64,000 nt of DNA from Crenobacter intestini (GTDB taxonomy: Bacteria > Pseudomonadota > Gammaproteobacteria > Burkholderiales > Chromobacteriaceae): contig NZ_STGJ01000001.1 in assembly GCF_004919095.1 (NCBI RefSeq), positions 124,001 to 188,000 of the forward strand, read 5' to 3'. The notes beneath the pieces are model-generated. The model ran no database searches and was not told the origin of the DNA. It saw only the letters and a program-made list of their open reading frames with translations. Every line of letters begins with the position of its first letter. Position 1 is the stretch's first letter. The position numbers and the translations under genes are program-made. Positions 52,769 to 61,496 of the stretch are shown piece after piece.

Positions 52769-53188
52769 TTATTGCGGTGGCAGCACGGTAATGACTTGAT
52801 GTTTGCGCGGCGGGTCTTCATTCGGGTTTGACCGCCACTGCAGGGTGACCGTGACCTCGCGCGCTGCCTTATTGACGGCAACCGTCTGTGTCTGCGCTGT
52901 GGCATTTGGCAGGGTCGCCACCACTTCAGCCACCCAATCGCCGGTGATCGTCCCGCTGGCTGCTGGCGTCGCGAAAACGTCGAGGTTGCTTTGATCAGCT
53001 ACCGCAATGTGGCCGATCAGGCTGTCGGCCAGAAAAGCCGCATCGGCCCGGTATTTGGCATCCGAACTCAAGTAGACCGCACGCCCCTGCAGTGCGATCA
53101 GACCAAGTACGCCCAGCGAAAACAGCAAGATAGCGACCAGCGCTTCGATCAGCGACACGCCACGTTGTCTGGAATGAAATACAGCCAT
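52769..53188 (-). CDS. pilV: Minor pilin PilV
   Basis: 139 residues. Leader QRGVSLIEALVAILLFSLGVLGL is the PilV type. The ATG shares one base with the preceding fimT stop (TGATG). Short globular part with TVTLQWRSN near the end. Confidence 0.88.
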   Translation of the reverse strand: MAVFHSRQRGVSLIEALVAILLFSLGVLGLIALQGRAVYLSSDAKYRADAAFLADSLIGHIAVADQSNLDVFATPAASGTITGDWVAEVVATLPNATAQTQTVAVNKAAREVTVTLQWRSNPNEDPPRKHQVITVLPPQ

Positions 53189-53679
53189 CAGCAGCCTCGC
53201 GGATCGTTGGCAGCGGTGATTGCCGGGTTGCACAGACGGGCCAAACCACCCAGCCCGAGATTCACCCTCAGCGTATCGGCCCCCGTGACAGCGGAGGAAA
53301 CGGTGATCTCGGTCAATGCCGCACCGGCTAGCACCCGCCCGTTTGCCTGGAAAGTCACGGCAGTATTTCCGCCGGCATAACTCGTCGTCAGTCCGCGCCC
53401 GCCTTCTGCGGCCGGACGTGTCTGCAGGGTTGCCGCCGGCGCGACTTGTGCGACAGTCCAACCAGTACCGCTGGCGGTAAAACTGACCTGCGCATTGCGG
53501 CGCACCGCTTCGGAGCGCGCAAGTTTCAGTCCGTTCAGCATCGCTTCGGCCGCCGTGCGAACCCGGAAGTTGGCGACCATCTGGTTGAATGACGGCAAGG
53601 CCAGCGCGGCGAGGATGGACAGGATGACCACGCTGACCATTGCCTCGACCAGCGTGAAACCGGCAAAACGCCTCAGCAT
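53188..53679 (-). CDS. fimT: Minor pilin FimT/GspH type
   Basis: 163 residues from the ATG at 53679; an alternative start at 53709 would overlap pilE by 37 bases. Leader [27 protein letters not shown], then the GspH domain with [12 protein letters not shown], which is the signature. It follows pilE, overlapping it by 7 bases. Confidence 0.87.
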   Translation of the reverse strand: MLRRFAGFTLVEAMVSVVILSILAALALPSFNQMVANFRVRTAAEAMLNGLKLARSEAVRRNAQVSFTASGTGWTVAQVAPAATLQTRPAAEGGRGLTTSYAGGNTAVTFQANGRVLAGAALTEITVSSAVTGADTLRVNLGLGGLARLCNPAITAANDPRGC

Positions 53680-54107
53680 GATGTCTGTCCATTGCTGGTA
53701 AACCAGCATGCTGCGCTGCCGGACAAGCCCGGGAACGCGGTAGTTGCCCTGGTGCCGGTCTGATCGATCGTGAAGGTGTAGCCAGCCATTACGCCGCCGG
53801 CAGTGCCAGTGGCGGTGACTGTGAAGCCCTGGTTGGTTCCGACTGCACCCCAGTTACAGCTGTAGGTAAAGGGAGAGTTGGCGGGTATCGCTTCTGATAC
53901 ACCGCAAGCGTTTGCACTCGAACCGTAGTGCCGGTTGTCCTGATAGAACTGGTCGAGACGAACCCGCCAGGTCGACAGGATGCCGTGCGCCTCGCTGATG
54001 CGCCCCCTGACCAGATAATCCGTATACGCTGGCCATGCGATCGCAGCGAGAATGCCGATGATCGCGACCGTGATCATCATCTCGATCAGGGTAAATCCGT
54101 TTTTCAT
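53673..54107 (-). CDS. pilE: PilE-type type IV pilin
   Basis: 144 residues. Leader [23 protein letters not shown] with G/F cleavage and E5, then [14 protein letters not shown] and a C-terminal disulfide loop (Cys near 132 and the final Cys). Could be the minor pilin PilE of the assembly cluster rather than the major pilin, because it heads the minor pilin operon and is short. Confidence 0.85.
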   Translation of the reverse strand: MKNGFTLIEMMITVAIIGILAAIAWPAYTDYLVRGRISEAHGILSTWRVRLDQFYQDNRHYGSSANACGVSEAIPANSPFTYSCNWGAVGTNQGFTVTATGTAGGVMAGYTFTIDQTGTRATTAFPGLSGSAACWFTSNGQTSC

Positions 54108-54511
54108 GTTGCCCCCAGCCTATGCGCCCCTTTTTATGGCAATAGCCAATCACCCAATTTGGATTTTACTTCGCCAGGCTGAACTTCGTACGCATGAAAC
54201 ACCCGCATGGTAGGTTACTCCTAGGCGAGCAGGAAAAGGGTGATTACCCGTGGCCGCCCCTGAACACCGCAAAGCCAACGATACAAGGGCTTACGCACGT
54301 CAGCGGTGCGCTGCGCACAGTTTTGCCTATGTAGGCGACAGAAATTTCTTGTTACTTATTTGCAACAACCCAGCCGTCGCGCCCACGGCATCCTCACCAG
54401 CAACTGTCTTACGGCCGAGATGGTCGTAACTGAAATCGCCCCACGCGTCAGCCTCCATCGCCCGCCTCTTTCTGCAAGCCACATGACTTTGCTCAAGGGT
54501 ACCCGCCAACA
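54108..54511. other. 404-base region between the pilin operon and the fadA terminator
   Basis: No convincing gene. The part next to pilE should hold its promoter, but I see no sigma-54 GG-N10-GC pair. A short minus-strand stretch near 54400-54450 would read FSYDHLGRKT, similar to an RHS/YD repeat; too short to call a pseudogene. Confidence 0.4.
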
Positions 54512-54539
54512 AAAGCCCCCGACCAAGGCCGGGGGCTTT
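54512..54539. terminator. Bidirectional intrinsic terminator after fadA
   Basis: A near-perfect 10-bp stem (AAAGCCCCCG with CGGGGGCTTT) with an 8-base loop ACCAAGGC, A4 on the left and T3 on the right, 38 bases past the fadA stop. Confidence 0.85.
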
Positions 54540-54576
54540 ACGGGAGCACCGGCTGAACCGGCACATAGAGTCAGGC

Positions 54577-55779
54577 TTACAGGATCTCGAGGATGCCTGC
54601 GGCGCCCATGCCGGTGCCGATGCACATGGTGACCATGCCGTAACCCGTTTCGCCGCGGCCGCGCATGCCGTGCACCAGGGTCGCCGCGCGGATCGCGCCG
54701 GTGGCGCCCAGCGGGTGACCCAGGGCGATCGCGCCGCCGTGCGGGTTGACCACGCTCATGTCGAGCTCCAGGTCACGCGCAACCGCCAGCGCCTGTGCGG
54801 CGAACGCCTCGTTCAGCTCCATCCACTTGATGTCGGCGAGCGAGATGCCGGCCTGGCGCAGCGCGGCGGGGATCGCCTCTTTCGGGCCGATGCCCATGAT
54901 CGCCGGCGGCACGCCCTTGACCGAGAAGGTCACGTAACGCGCGAGCGGGGTCAGGTTGAATTGCTTGAGCACCTTCTCGGAGACCAGCACCACGGCGCCT
55001 GCGCCGTCGGACATCTGCGAGCTGTTGCCGGCGGTGACCGAACCCTTGGCGTCGAACACGGTTTTCAGCTTGGCCAGGCCCTCGATCGAGGTGCCCTCGC
55101 GCGGGCCTTCGTCGGTGTCGAGCACGCGGGTCTTGACGATGACTTCGCCGGTCTCGAGGTTCGGGGTGCGGTAGGTCGCGGTCAGCGGGCTTATCTCGGC
55201 CTTGAACGCGCCGGACTCGATGGCGGCGATGGCGCGGCGGTGCGATTCGACGGCGAACGCGTCCTGGTCTTCACGCGAGATGCCCCACTGCTGGGCAACC
55301 TTCTCGGCGGTCAGGCCCATGCCGTAGGCGATGGCCAGGTTTTCGTCGCGGGCGAAGATTTCCGGGTTGAGCGACACCTTGTTGCCCATCATCGGCACCA
55401 TCGACATCGACTCGGAACCGCTGGCGATCACCACGTCGGCTTCACCCAGGCGGATGCGGTCGGCCGCCATCTGCACGGCGTTGATGCCGGATGAGCAGTA
55501 GCGGTTGATGGTGATGCCGCCGACGGTGTCCGGCAGGCCAGCCAGCAGCGCGCCGATACGCGCCATGTTGAGGCCCTGCTCGGCTTCCGGGAACGCGCAG
55601 CCGGTCACCACGTCGGCGACCAGCGCCGGGTCGAGTTCCGGCACCTGCGCCATGGCGCTACGGATCACATGCGCGAGCATGTCGTCCGGGCGCACGTTGC
55701 GCATCATGCCGCGCGGCGCCTTGCCCACCGGGGTGCGGGTGGCGGCGACGATATACGCTTCTTGTACTTGCTTGGTCAT
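54577..55779 (-). CDS. fadA: Acetyl-CoA C-acyltransferase (3-ketoacyl-CoA thiolase)
   Basis: 400 residues. Nucleophile C95 (INRYCSSGIN), the His of NPHGGAIALGHPLGATG and the second Cys in MCIGTGMGAA form the thiolase centre. It performs the last step of beta-oxidation. It lies about 100 bases after fadB with its own strong ribosome site. Close to the FadI/FadA types that work with trifunctional partners. Confidence 0.95.
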   Translation of the reverse strand: MTKQVQEAYIVAATRTPVGKAPRGMMRNVRPDDMLAHVIRSAMAQVPELDPALVADVVTGCAFPEAEQGLNMARIGALLAGLPDTVGGITINRYCSSGINAVQMAADRIRLGEADVVIASGSESMSMVPMMGNKVSLNPEIFARDENLAIAYGMGLTAEKVAQQWGISREDQDAFAVESHRRAIAAIESGAFKAEISPLTATYRTPNLETGEVIVKTRVLDTDEGPREGTSIEGLAKLKTVFDAKGSVTAGNSSQMSDGAGAVVLVSEKVLKQFNLTPLARYVTFSVKGVPPAIMGIGPKEAIPAALRQAGISLADIKWMELNEAFAAQALAVARDLELDMSVVNPHGGAIALGHPLGATGAIRAATLVHGMRGRGETGYGMVTMCIGTGMGAAGILEIL

Positions 55780-55879
55780 ACCTTGTTTTCTCCTGCGGTG
55801 CGCGTCTGGCGCGCCGGGCGGCCCCTCGTGGCCGGCCGCCCTGCCGCTTTAAGTCTGTCTATGCGTTGCGAGCGTCGCG

Positions 55880-58255
55880 TCAGTTGCGCAGCGGCTTGCC
55901 GGTGGTCAGCATGTTAGCGATGCGCGCCTGCGTCTTCGGGTGCTTCAGGAGCGTGATGAACGCCTTGCGCTCGAGGCCCAGCAGCCACTGCTCGTCGACC
56001 AGCGTACCCTGCTCCACGTCGCCGCCACACATCACGTCGGCGATCAGGCCGGAGATGAAGTAGTCGTGCTCGGAGATGAAGCGGCCTTCCAGCATGTTGA
56101 CGAGCTGGCCCTTGATCGACGCGGCACCGGCGCGGCCGGCCACCGGGAAGCCCTTGCTCTTGAGCGGCGGGCGGTAGCCTGCGTTGGCGAGCGCCAGCGC
56201 TTCGCTCTTGGCGACGAACAGCAGTTCGAACGCGTTGAACACCACCACGTCGGCCTTCTTCAGGAAGCCCATTTCCTGCGCCTCGGCGGCGCTGGTGGCG
56301 ACCTTGGCCATGGCGATGGTCATGAAGTATTCCTTCAGCGCGGACAGGATGTCGCCGCGCGCCTCGGCAGCCGCGCGCATCGCGAATTCCTTGCAGCCGC
56401 CGCCACCCGGCAGCAGGCCGACGCCGACTTCGACGAGGCCGATATAGCTCTCGAGGTGCGACACCACGCGGTCCGCGTGCAGCACGAATTCGCAGCCGCC
56501 GCCGAACACGTAACCCTGGGTCGCCGCGACCACCGGCACCTGGCTGTAGCGCAGGCGCATCGACATGGCCTGGAAGCGGGTCACCGCGTTCTCGATCGCG
56601 TCCCAGTCGCCCATCATGAAGGCCGGCATCATCGAGGCGAGGTCGGCGCCGACCGAGAACGGCTCTTCGGTCTGCCAGATCACCAGCGCCTTGAAGCGGT
56701 CTTCGGCGATGTCGAGCGCGGCGTTCAGGCCGTCGATCACGTCCGGGCCGATCGCGTGTGCCTTGGACTTGAACGACACCACCAGCACGTCGTCCCCGGT
56801 GGTGAACGCGCGCACGCCGGCGTTCTCGAACACGGTCTCGCCCAGCGGCGCGTTGGTTTCGCCCAGCACCTTGGCAGGTGCGAGCTGGCGTGCGTAGACG
56901 TCAAGCTGCGAGCGGCCGACCAGCTTGCCGGAGGCGGCGTCGAACGAACCCGCGTCGAAGTGGACACCCGCACGGTCGCCTTCCAGCACCCAGGCCGGCA
57001 GCGGCGCGTTACCCAGCGACTTGCCTGCGGCGATGTCTTCGGCCACCCAAGCGGCGATCTGCTGCCAGCCGGCGCCCTGCCAGGTCTCGAACGGGCCGAC
57101 GCTCCAGCCGAAGCCCCAGCGGATCGCGAAGTCGACGTCGCGCGCGCAGTTGGCGATGTCGGCCAGGTGGAAGCCGATGTAGTGGAACACATCGCGGAAG
57201 CACGCCCACAGGAACTGTGCCTGCGGGTGGCTGCTTTCGCGCAACTTCTTGAATTTCTCGGCCGGGTTGGAAATCTTCAGGATTTCCTTAACCGCGTCGT
57301 CGCCCTTCTGGCCGCCTGCCACGTATTCGCCCGCAGCGGGGTCGAACACCAGCATCATCTTGCCGTCCTTCTTGTAGATGCCGCGCTTGGCCTTGGCGCC
57401 CAGCGCGCCGTCGGCGATCAGCTTCTGCAGCCACTCGGGCGACTTGAAGAGCGGGTGCCACGGGTCGGCCGGCAGCGTATCGTCCATGGTCTTGACCACA
57501 TGGGCGAAGGTGTCGAGGCCGACCACGTCGGCGGTACGGAAGGTGGCGGACTTCGGGCGGCCCAGGCGCGGGCCGGTCAGGTCGTCGACCACGTCAAAGC
57601 GGATGCCGAATTTTTCGGCGTTGGCGATGGTCGCCAGCATCGAGAACACGCCGATGCGGTTGGCGACGAAGTTCGGGGTGTCCTTGGCACGGATCACGCC
57701 CTTGCCAAGGGTGGTCACCAGGAAGCGCTCGAGGTTGTCGAGCATGCCTGCCTCGCTGGTCACGCACGGGATGATCTCGACCAGGTGCATGTAGCGCGGC
57801 GGGTTGAAGAAGTGCACGCCGCAGAAGCGCGGACGGACGCTTTCCGGGCAGGCGTCGGCGAGCATGTTGATGCTCAGGCCGGAGGTATTGGTGGCGAAGA
57901 TGGTGTGTTCGCCCAGGTGCGGTGCGACCTTGCGGTAGAGGTCGGCTTTCCAGTCGGCGCGCTCGGCGATCGCCTCGATCACCAGGTCGCAGTCCTTCAG
58001 GAGGTGCAGGTGGTCTTCGTAGTTGGCCGGCGTGATGTGCAGCACGGCTTCCTTGTTCGACAACGGGGACGGCTTCTGCTTCTTCAACGCGTCGACGGCC
58101 TTGAGTACGATGCCGTTCTTGTCGCCTTCTTTCGCCGGCAGGTCGAACAGCACGGTCGGCACCTTGGCGTTCACGAGATGGGCAGCGATCTGCGCGCCCA
58201 TCACGCCGGCGCCGAGCACGGCGACCTTGCGTACGATGAATTTGGATTGAGACAT
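55880..58255 (-). CDS. fadB: 3-Hydroxyacyl-CoA dehydrogenase/enoyl-CoA hydratase fusion
   Basis: 791 residues from the ATG at 58255 with a GAGGAAACC site. The order is NAD-binding domain first: GxGxxG in VAVLGAGVMGAQIAAHL (12-25), HFFNPPRYMHLVEII, then the C-terminal crotonase part (about 480-700, LVIWQTEEPFSVGADLAS and GYVFGGGCEFVLH). This order is opposite to classical E. coli FadB and matches the FadN/HAD-ECH type. Catalyses hydration and dehydrogenation in beta-oxidation. Confidence 0.9.
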   Translation of the reverse strand: MSQSKFIVRKVAVLGAGVMGAQIAAHLVNAKVPTVLFDLPAKEGDKNGIVLKAVDALKKQKPSPLSNKEAVLHITPANYEDHLHLLKDCDLVIEAIAERADWKADLYRKVAPHLGEHTIFATNTSGLSINMLADACPESVRPRFCGVHFFNPPRYMHLVEIIPCVTSEAGMLDNLERFLVTTLGKGVIRAKDTPNFVANRIGVFSMLATIANAEKFGIRFDVVDDLTGPRLGRPKSATFRTADVVGLDTFAHVVKTMDDTLPADPWHPLFKSPEWLQKLIADGALGAKAKRGIYKKDGKMMLVFDPAAGEYVAGGQKGDDAVKEILKISNPAEKFKKLRESSHPQAQFLWACFRDVFHYIGFHLADIANCARDVDFAIRWGFGWSVGPFETWQGAGWQQIAAWVAEDIAAGKSLGNAPLPAWVLEGDRAGVHFDAGSFDAASGKLVGRSQLDVYARQLAPAKVLGETNAPLGETVFENAGVRAFTTGDDVLVVSFKSKAHAIGPDVIDGLNAALDIAEDRFKALVIWQTEEPFSVGADLASMMPAFMMGDWDAIENAVTRFQAMSMRLRYSQVPVVAATQGYVFGGGCEFVLHADRVVSHLESYIGLVEVGVGLLPGGGGCKEFAMRAAAEARGDILSALKEYFMTIAMAKVATSAAEAQEMGFLKKADVVVFNAFELLFVAKSEALALANAGYRPPLKSKGFPVAGRAGAASIKGQLVNMLEGRFISEHDYFISGLIADVMCGGDVEQGTLVDEQWLLGLERKAFITLLKHPKTQARIANMLTTGKPLRN

Positions 58256-58321
58256 GGTTTCCTCGTTGGTTGAAACACAACAATCATCAGACGGCGCCCC
58301 TCCAGGGCCGTCTTGCATCTG

Positions 58322-58351
58322 AGGGTGGGCCGCCTTGCGGCGCCCCACCCC
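58322..58351 (-). promoter_or_regulatory. GC-rich hairpin between fadL and fadB
   Basis: An imperfect 12-bp inverted repeat (GGGTGGG..., one mismatch) with a 4-base loop and no T-run. It could trim or stabilise mRNA so that fadL and fadB are made in different amounts. Confidence 0.4.
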
Positions 58352-58385
58352 GAGAACTCACGCTCCCAAATCCACCGGAGGGGAC

Positions 58386-59843
58386 TTAGAAGCGGTAGTT
58401 GTACTGCACGCCAAGGATGTTGGCGTAGGCTTTGTAGTCAGCGGAGCCCTTGGTGTAGCTGGAGACGCAGTTAACTTGGCCAGGCACCGAACCACCGCAG
58501 TAGCCGTTGACCTTGGCCGAGCCGTCACGGATCTTGATGAAGCTGTACGCCGCATCGATCGAAGAGGCCTTGTTCAGTTTGTAGTTGCCTCCAAACGAGA
58601 ACCAGATACGGTCGTTGTCAGGCATGGTCGCGAGACGCTTGTCTTCCGACGGCACTGGGGTCTTGTCGTAGGCGATACCAGCACGCAGTTGCAGCGGCTC
58701 GCTGTAATCGTAGGCACCCCCTAGCGACACCTTGTAGGTGTTACGCCAGGACGGAGTCAAAATCGTCTTGTTCGTATTCGGCGTCAGTCCACCAGGACCG
58801 GGCTTAGCGTTGCCGTACACGATCTCTGCCCGGTCAAACTGTGAGTGGCGGGTCCAGGTCAGATCTGCAAAGCCGGTCCACTTCGGATCAAACTTGTACA
58901 TGCCGTGCAGCGACAGCGATTCGGGAGTCTTGATGTCAACTTTGGCAGACTCGTCAGCAGCGTAGCCGAGCTTACGCAACGTGGCTTGCGCCTGCGCAGC
59001 CTGCGTAGGTGTCAAGACCGGTTTTCCACCGATGACCACATTGGATGGTAACGTCCATTGGGCATTACCCTCCAGCGTATGTTTCACGGCCGAACGATAG
59101 TTCACACCTACGCGAGCGTTATCATTGATGTCCCACAGCCAGGCCAGATTAAAACCGAAGCCCCAGTCATCGCCCTTGACCGTCGCGTAGCCATCAGCCG
59201 TGCCATCGGTAGTCATGCCGGGAGGCAGCGGGGGCAGCGTCAAGCCCAACGCGCCAGCAAGAGCAGGCACGCGCGCACCGAAGTTTGCGTATTGACGCAG
59301 TTTGGCTTCCGCATACTGCGCCACCACACCTACGGCCACCGAGTGCTGGTCATTCAGCTTGAACGCGATAGTCGGATTGATGTCGATTGTCTTGAGTTCG
59401 GTTTCGTTCAGGTTGTAACGAAGCACGGAGTCTCGCTGATACTCAGTTTTCGATGCGAAAGGCACGTAGATACCGAGACCCGCCGTCACTTTGTCATTGA
59501 GCTGCTGAGTCAGGTAGAGGTGGGCAACCGGAACGACATCGTCGGTCAACTTGCCGTCGGTAGACCCCTTGATCGCAACCCCACTTGGGTAGGTACCCTT
59601 GGCATTGCTGTACTTAACGCTCGGGGCGACAACATTGAGCGCGCCGGAGAAATTGGTGCCTTCCAGCTTGGTCATGCCAGCGGCGTTGTAGAAGATGGTC
59701 GACGCGTCGGACGCCTCGGCGGCGCTCGCGTTGGCAGTCGACTGCGAGCTGACCGACTGGGTACCGAAGTGGTAGCCGGAAGCGAAAACGGTGGAAGTGG
59801 CTCCGATCAGCATCACGGACAGGCTGAGGTGCTTGAGCTTCAT
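58386..59843 (-). CDS. fadL: Outer membrane long-chain fatty acid transporter FadL
   Basis: 485 residues from the ATG at 59843 with an AGAGGGAC site. Signal peptide (1-21, SVMLIGATSTVFAS), the hatch domain with GYHFGTQSVSSQSTANAS and DASTIFYNAAGMTKL, which is the FadL NPA-like block, and a 14-strand barrel ending in YNYRF. It admits hydrophobic acids. It heads the fadL-fadB-fadA unit. Confidence 0.92.
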   Translation of the reverse strand: MKLKHLSLSVMLIGATSTVFASGYHFGTQSVSSQSTANASAAEASDASTIFYNAAGMTKLEGTNFSGALNVVAPSVKYSNAKGTYPSGVAIKGSTDGKLTDDVVPVAHLYLTQQLNDKVTAGLGIYVPFASKTEYQRDSVLRYNLNETELKTIDINPTIAFKLNDQHSVAVGVVAQYAEAKLRQYANFGARVPALAGALGLTLPPLPPGMTTDGTADGYATVKGDDWGFGFNLAWLWDINDNARVGVNYRSAVKHTLEGNAQWTLPSNVVIGGKPVLTPTQAAQAQATLRKLGYAADESAKVDIKTPESLSLHGMYKFDPKWTGFADLTWTRHSQFDRAEIVYGNAKPGPGGLTPNTNKTILTPSWRNTYKVSLGGAYDYSEPLQLRAGIAYDKTPVPSEDKRLATMPDNDRIWFSFGGNYKLNKASSIDAAYSFIKIRDGSAKVNGYCGGSVPGQVNCVSSYTKGSADYKAYANILGVQYNYRF

Positions 59844-59975
59844 GTGTGTGTCCCTCTGTGTGCGACTTTGATGTTGTTTGCCTATGTTGCCCGCATATTG
59901 CAAGGCAATGCGATACTACCAGAGCCCTAGAGTATTTCCACCAGTTTTTAGATTGATCGTTCTAATTGCGCGTTC

Positions 59976-59989
59976 CAAACGAACGTTTG
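59976..59989. promoter_or_regulatory. PsrA-type operator upstream of fadL
   Basis: CAAACGAACGTTTG, a perfect palindrome of the CAAAC-N4-GTTTG form, 133 bases before the fadL start; the symmetry extends on both sides (TTC on the left, GAA on the right after offset). The surrounding 59930-60020 stretch is AT-rich and promoter-like. Confidence 0.72.
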
Positions 59990-60152
59990 AATCCATGCGG
60001 GTGAATGTACCCGATTTTATTTCGTGTGAATACCCCCGCAGCATGATGCGGGCCATCCCGCCGCACCCGCTCCCTGCCACGCCCCGTCGACAAGCCACCT
60101 CCAATGCATACGCAGCGTGCAATCTTGCCCGCTTGCACTAGGGTGTAAAGAT

Positions 60153-60187
60153 AAAAAGGGCCGTCTGCGCTTCCACGCAGGCGGCCC
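60153..60187 (-). terminator. Orphan minus-strand intrinsic terminator
   Basis: A 12-bp stem with one G-U or mismatch pair (GGGCCGCCTGCG/CGCAGACGGCCC) and 6-base loop, followed on the minus strand by T5. No minus-strand gene lies upstream of it before the divergent RND operon, so it probably ends an unannotated transcript. Confidence 0.7.
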
Positions 60188-60197
60188 CCGGATCTCA

Positions 60198-60220
60198 GTG
60201 CCAGACCAGCTGGTCGGCAC
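60198..60220. promoter_or_regulatory. Long inverted repeat upstream of the RND efflux operon
   Basis: A 23-base imperfect palindrome with the centre GACCAGCTGGTC and arms GTGCC/GGCAC, one unpaired base. It is either an operator for the efflux genes 67 bases downstream or a hairpin of the putative minus-strand RNA. Confidence 0.5.
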
Positions 60221-60286
60221 GATGTTCGTAGTGTAGCCGGCGTGCAACGCGGCCGGCATCCGATCGACCGACCCTCAGGAGCGGGC

Positions 60287-61480
60287 ATGAAACCAAAAAC
60301 AGAATTGCGACTTGCGCAGGCCGGCAGCACCCTGCCCTTGCTCTTGCTGGCCATCGCCGTCAGCGGCTGCGGCAAGGAGCAGGCGCCTCCACAACAGGCG
60401 GCAACCGCCGTGACCGCGATGAAGGTCGCCGCGCGCGACGTGCCGGTCAGCTTCACCTACGTCGCGCGGGTCGAGAGCTCGCAGAACGTCGATATCAACG
60501 CGCGGGTCGCAGGGTATCTCGACAGCAAGCAGTACACCGAAGGCGGCCGCGTGAAGAAGGGGCAGACGCTGTTCGTGCTCGACCAGCGCCCGTTCAAGGC
60601 CGCGCTCGATTCCGCGCGCGCGCAACTGGCCAATAGCCAGGCGGCGCTGGAGACGGCACGGCTCACCCTCAAGCGCTACCAGGAGCTGACCCCGAGGGGC
60701 GCAGCGGCGCAGGCCGACCTAGACAACGCGACCGGCACTTACCAGCAGGCGATGGCCAGCGTGAAGCAGGCCGAGGCGGCGGTGACGCAGGCCGAGCTCA
60801 ACCTCAGCTACACGGTGATCACCTCGCCGGTCGACGGGGTGTCGGGCATGGCGATCCCGTCGGTCGGCACCTATATCAGCGCGACCAACAGCAAGATGAC
60901 GACGGTGGCGACGCTCTCGCCGATGTGGGTGAACTTCAGCATGTCCGAGAGCCAACGTCAGAGTCTGGACGCCGCCGCGCGCAAGGGCCTGCTCAAGACG
61001 CCGCCCGGCGGCGTGTTCAACGCCGAGATCCTGCTCGGCGAAGGCCAGCAGTACGGGCAGACCGGCAAGATCACCTTCGCGTCGCCCTTCTACAACAGCG
61101 ACACCGGCACCTTCATGGTCCGCGCGTCGGTCCCCAACCCGGACGGCGTGTTGATGCCCAACCAGTACGTGAACATCCGCCTGACCGGCGCCACCCGCCC
61201 CAACGCGATCCTCGTCCCGCAAAAGGTCGTCCAACAGGGTGCGGGCAGCAACTACGTGTGGGTGGTCGGCAAGGGCGGCAAGTCGGAGTACCGCACGGTC
61301 GAGGTCGGCCCGTGGCAAGACAAGGGCTGGTTCATCGAGAGCGGGCTGAAACCCGGCGAGCAGGTGGTCGTCGACGGCGTCGCCACCTTGCGCCCGGACA
61401 CCCCGCTCAAGATCAAGCCCTTGAGCGACGCGCAAGTCAACGCCGAGCTGGGCCTTGCCCCGGCCGCCACCCAACCCTGA
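60287..61480 (+). CDS. RND efflux periplasmic adaptor (AcrA/MexA type)
   Basis: 397 residues from the ATG at 60287 with a CAGGAG site. Lipoprotein signal with lipobox AVSGC near residue 27. Lipoyl domain (VDINARVAGYLDSKQYTEGGRVKKGQ), an alpha-hairpin (about 95-165) and beta-barrel with YTVITSPVDGVSGM. Connects the RND pump to an outer membrane duct. 16 bases before the pump gene. No adjacent regulator gene is seen. Confidence 0.94.
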   Translation: MKPKTELRLAQAGSTLPLLLLAIAVSGCGKEQAPPQQAATAVTAMKVAARDVPVSFTYVARVESSQNVDINARVAGYLDSKQYTEGGRVKKGQTLFVLDQRPFKAALDSARAQLANSQAALETARLTLKRYQELTPRGAAAQADLDNATGTYQQAMASVKQAEAAVTQAELNLSYTVITSPVDGVSGMAIPSVGTYISATNSKMTTVATLSPMWVNFSMSESQRQSLDAAARKGLLKTPPGGVFNAEILLGEGQQYGQTGKITFASPFYNSDTGTFMVRASVPNPDGVLMPNQYVNIRLTGATRPNAILVPQKVVQQGAGSNYVWVVGKGGKSEYRTVEVGPWQDKGWFIESGLKPGEQVVVDGVATLRPDTPLKIKPLSDAQVNAELGLAPAATQP

Positions 61481-61496
61481 ACCCGGGAGGATAACC

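Noticed and set aside
54108-54200. Possible sigma-54 promoter for pilE
   Set aside because: No GG-N10-GC pair in the right place upstream of the pilE start on the minus strand.
55940-58273. 777-codon plus-strand open frame opposite fadB
   Set aside because: Composition mirrors the codon bias of fadB; no domain, no ribosome site, residues rich in Arg, Gln, Val and His as in typical antisense shadows.
59916-60259. Open frames of 68 to 164 codons in the fadL upstream region
   Set aside because: They run through the operator and terminator, have no ribosome site and show no hydrophobic or domain pattern.
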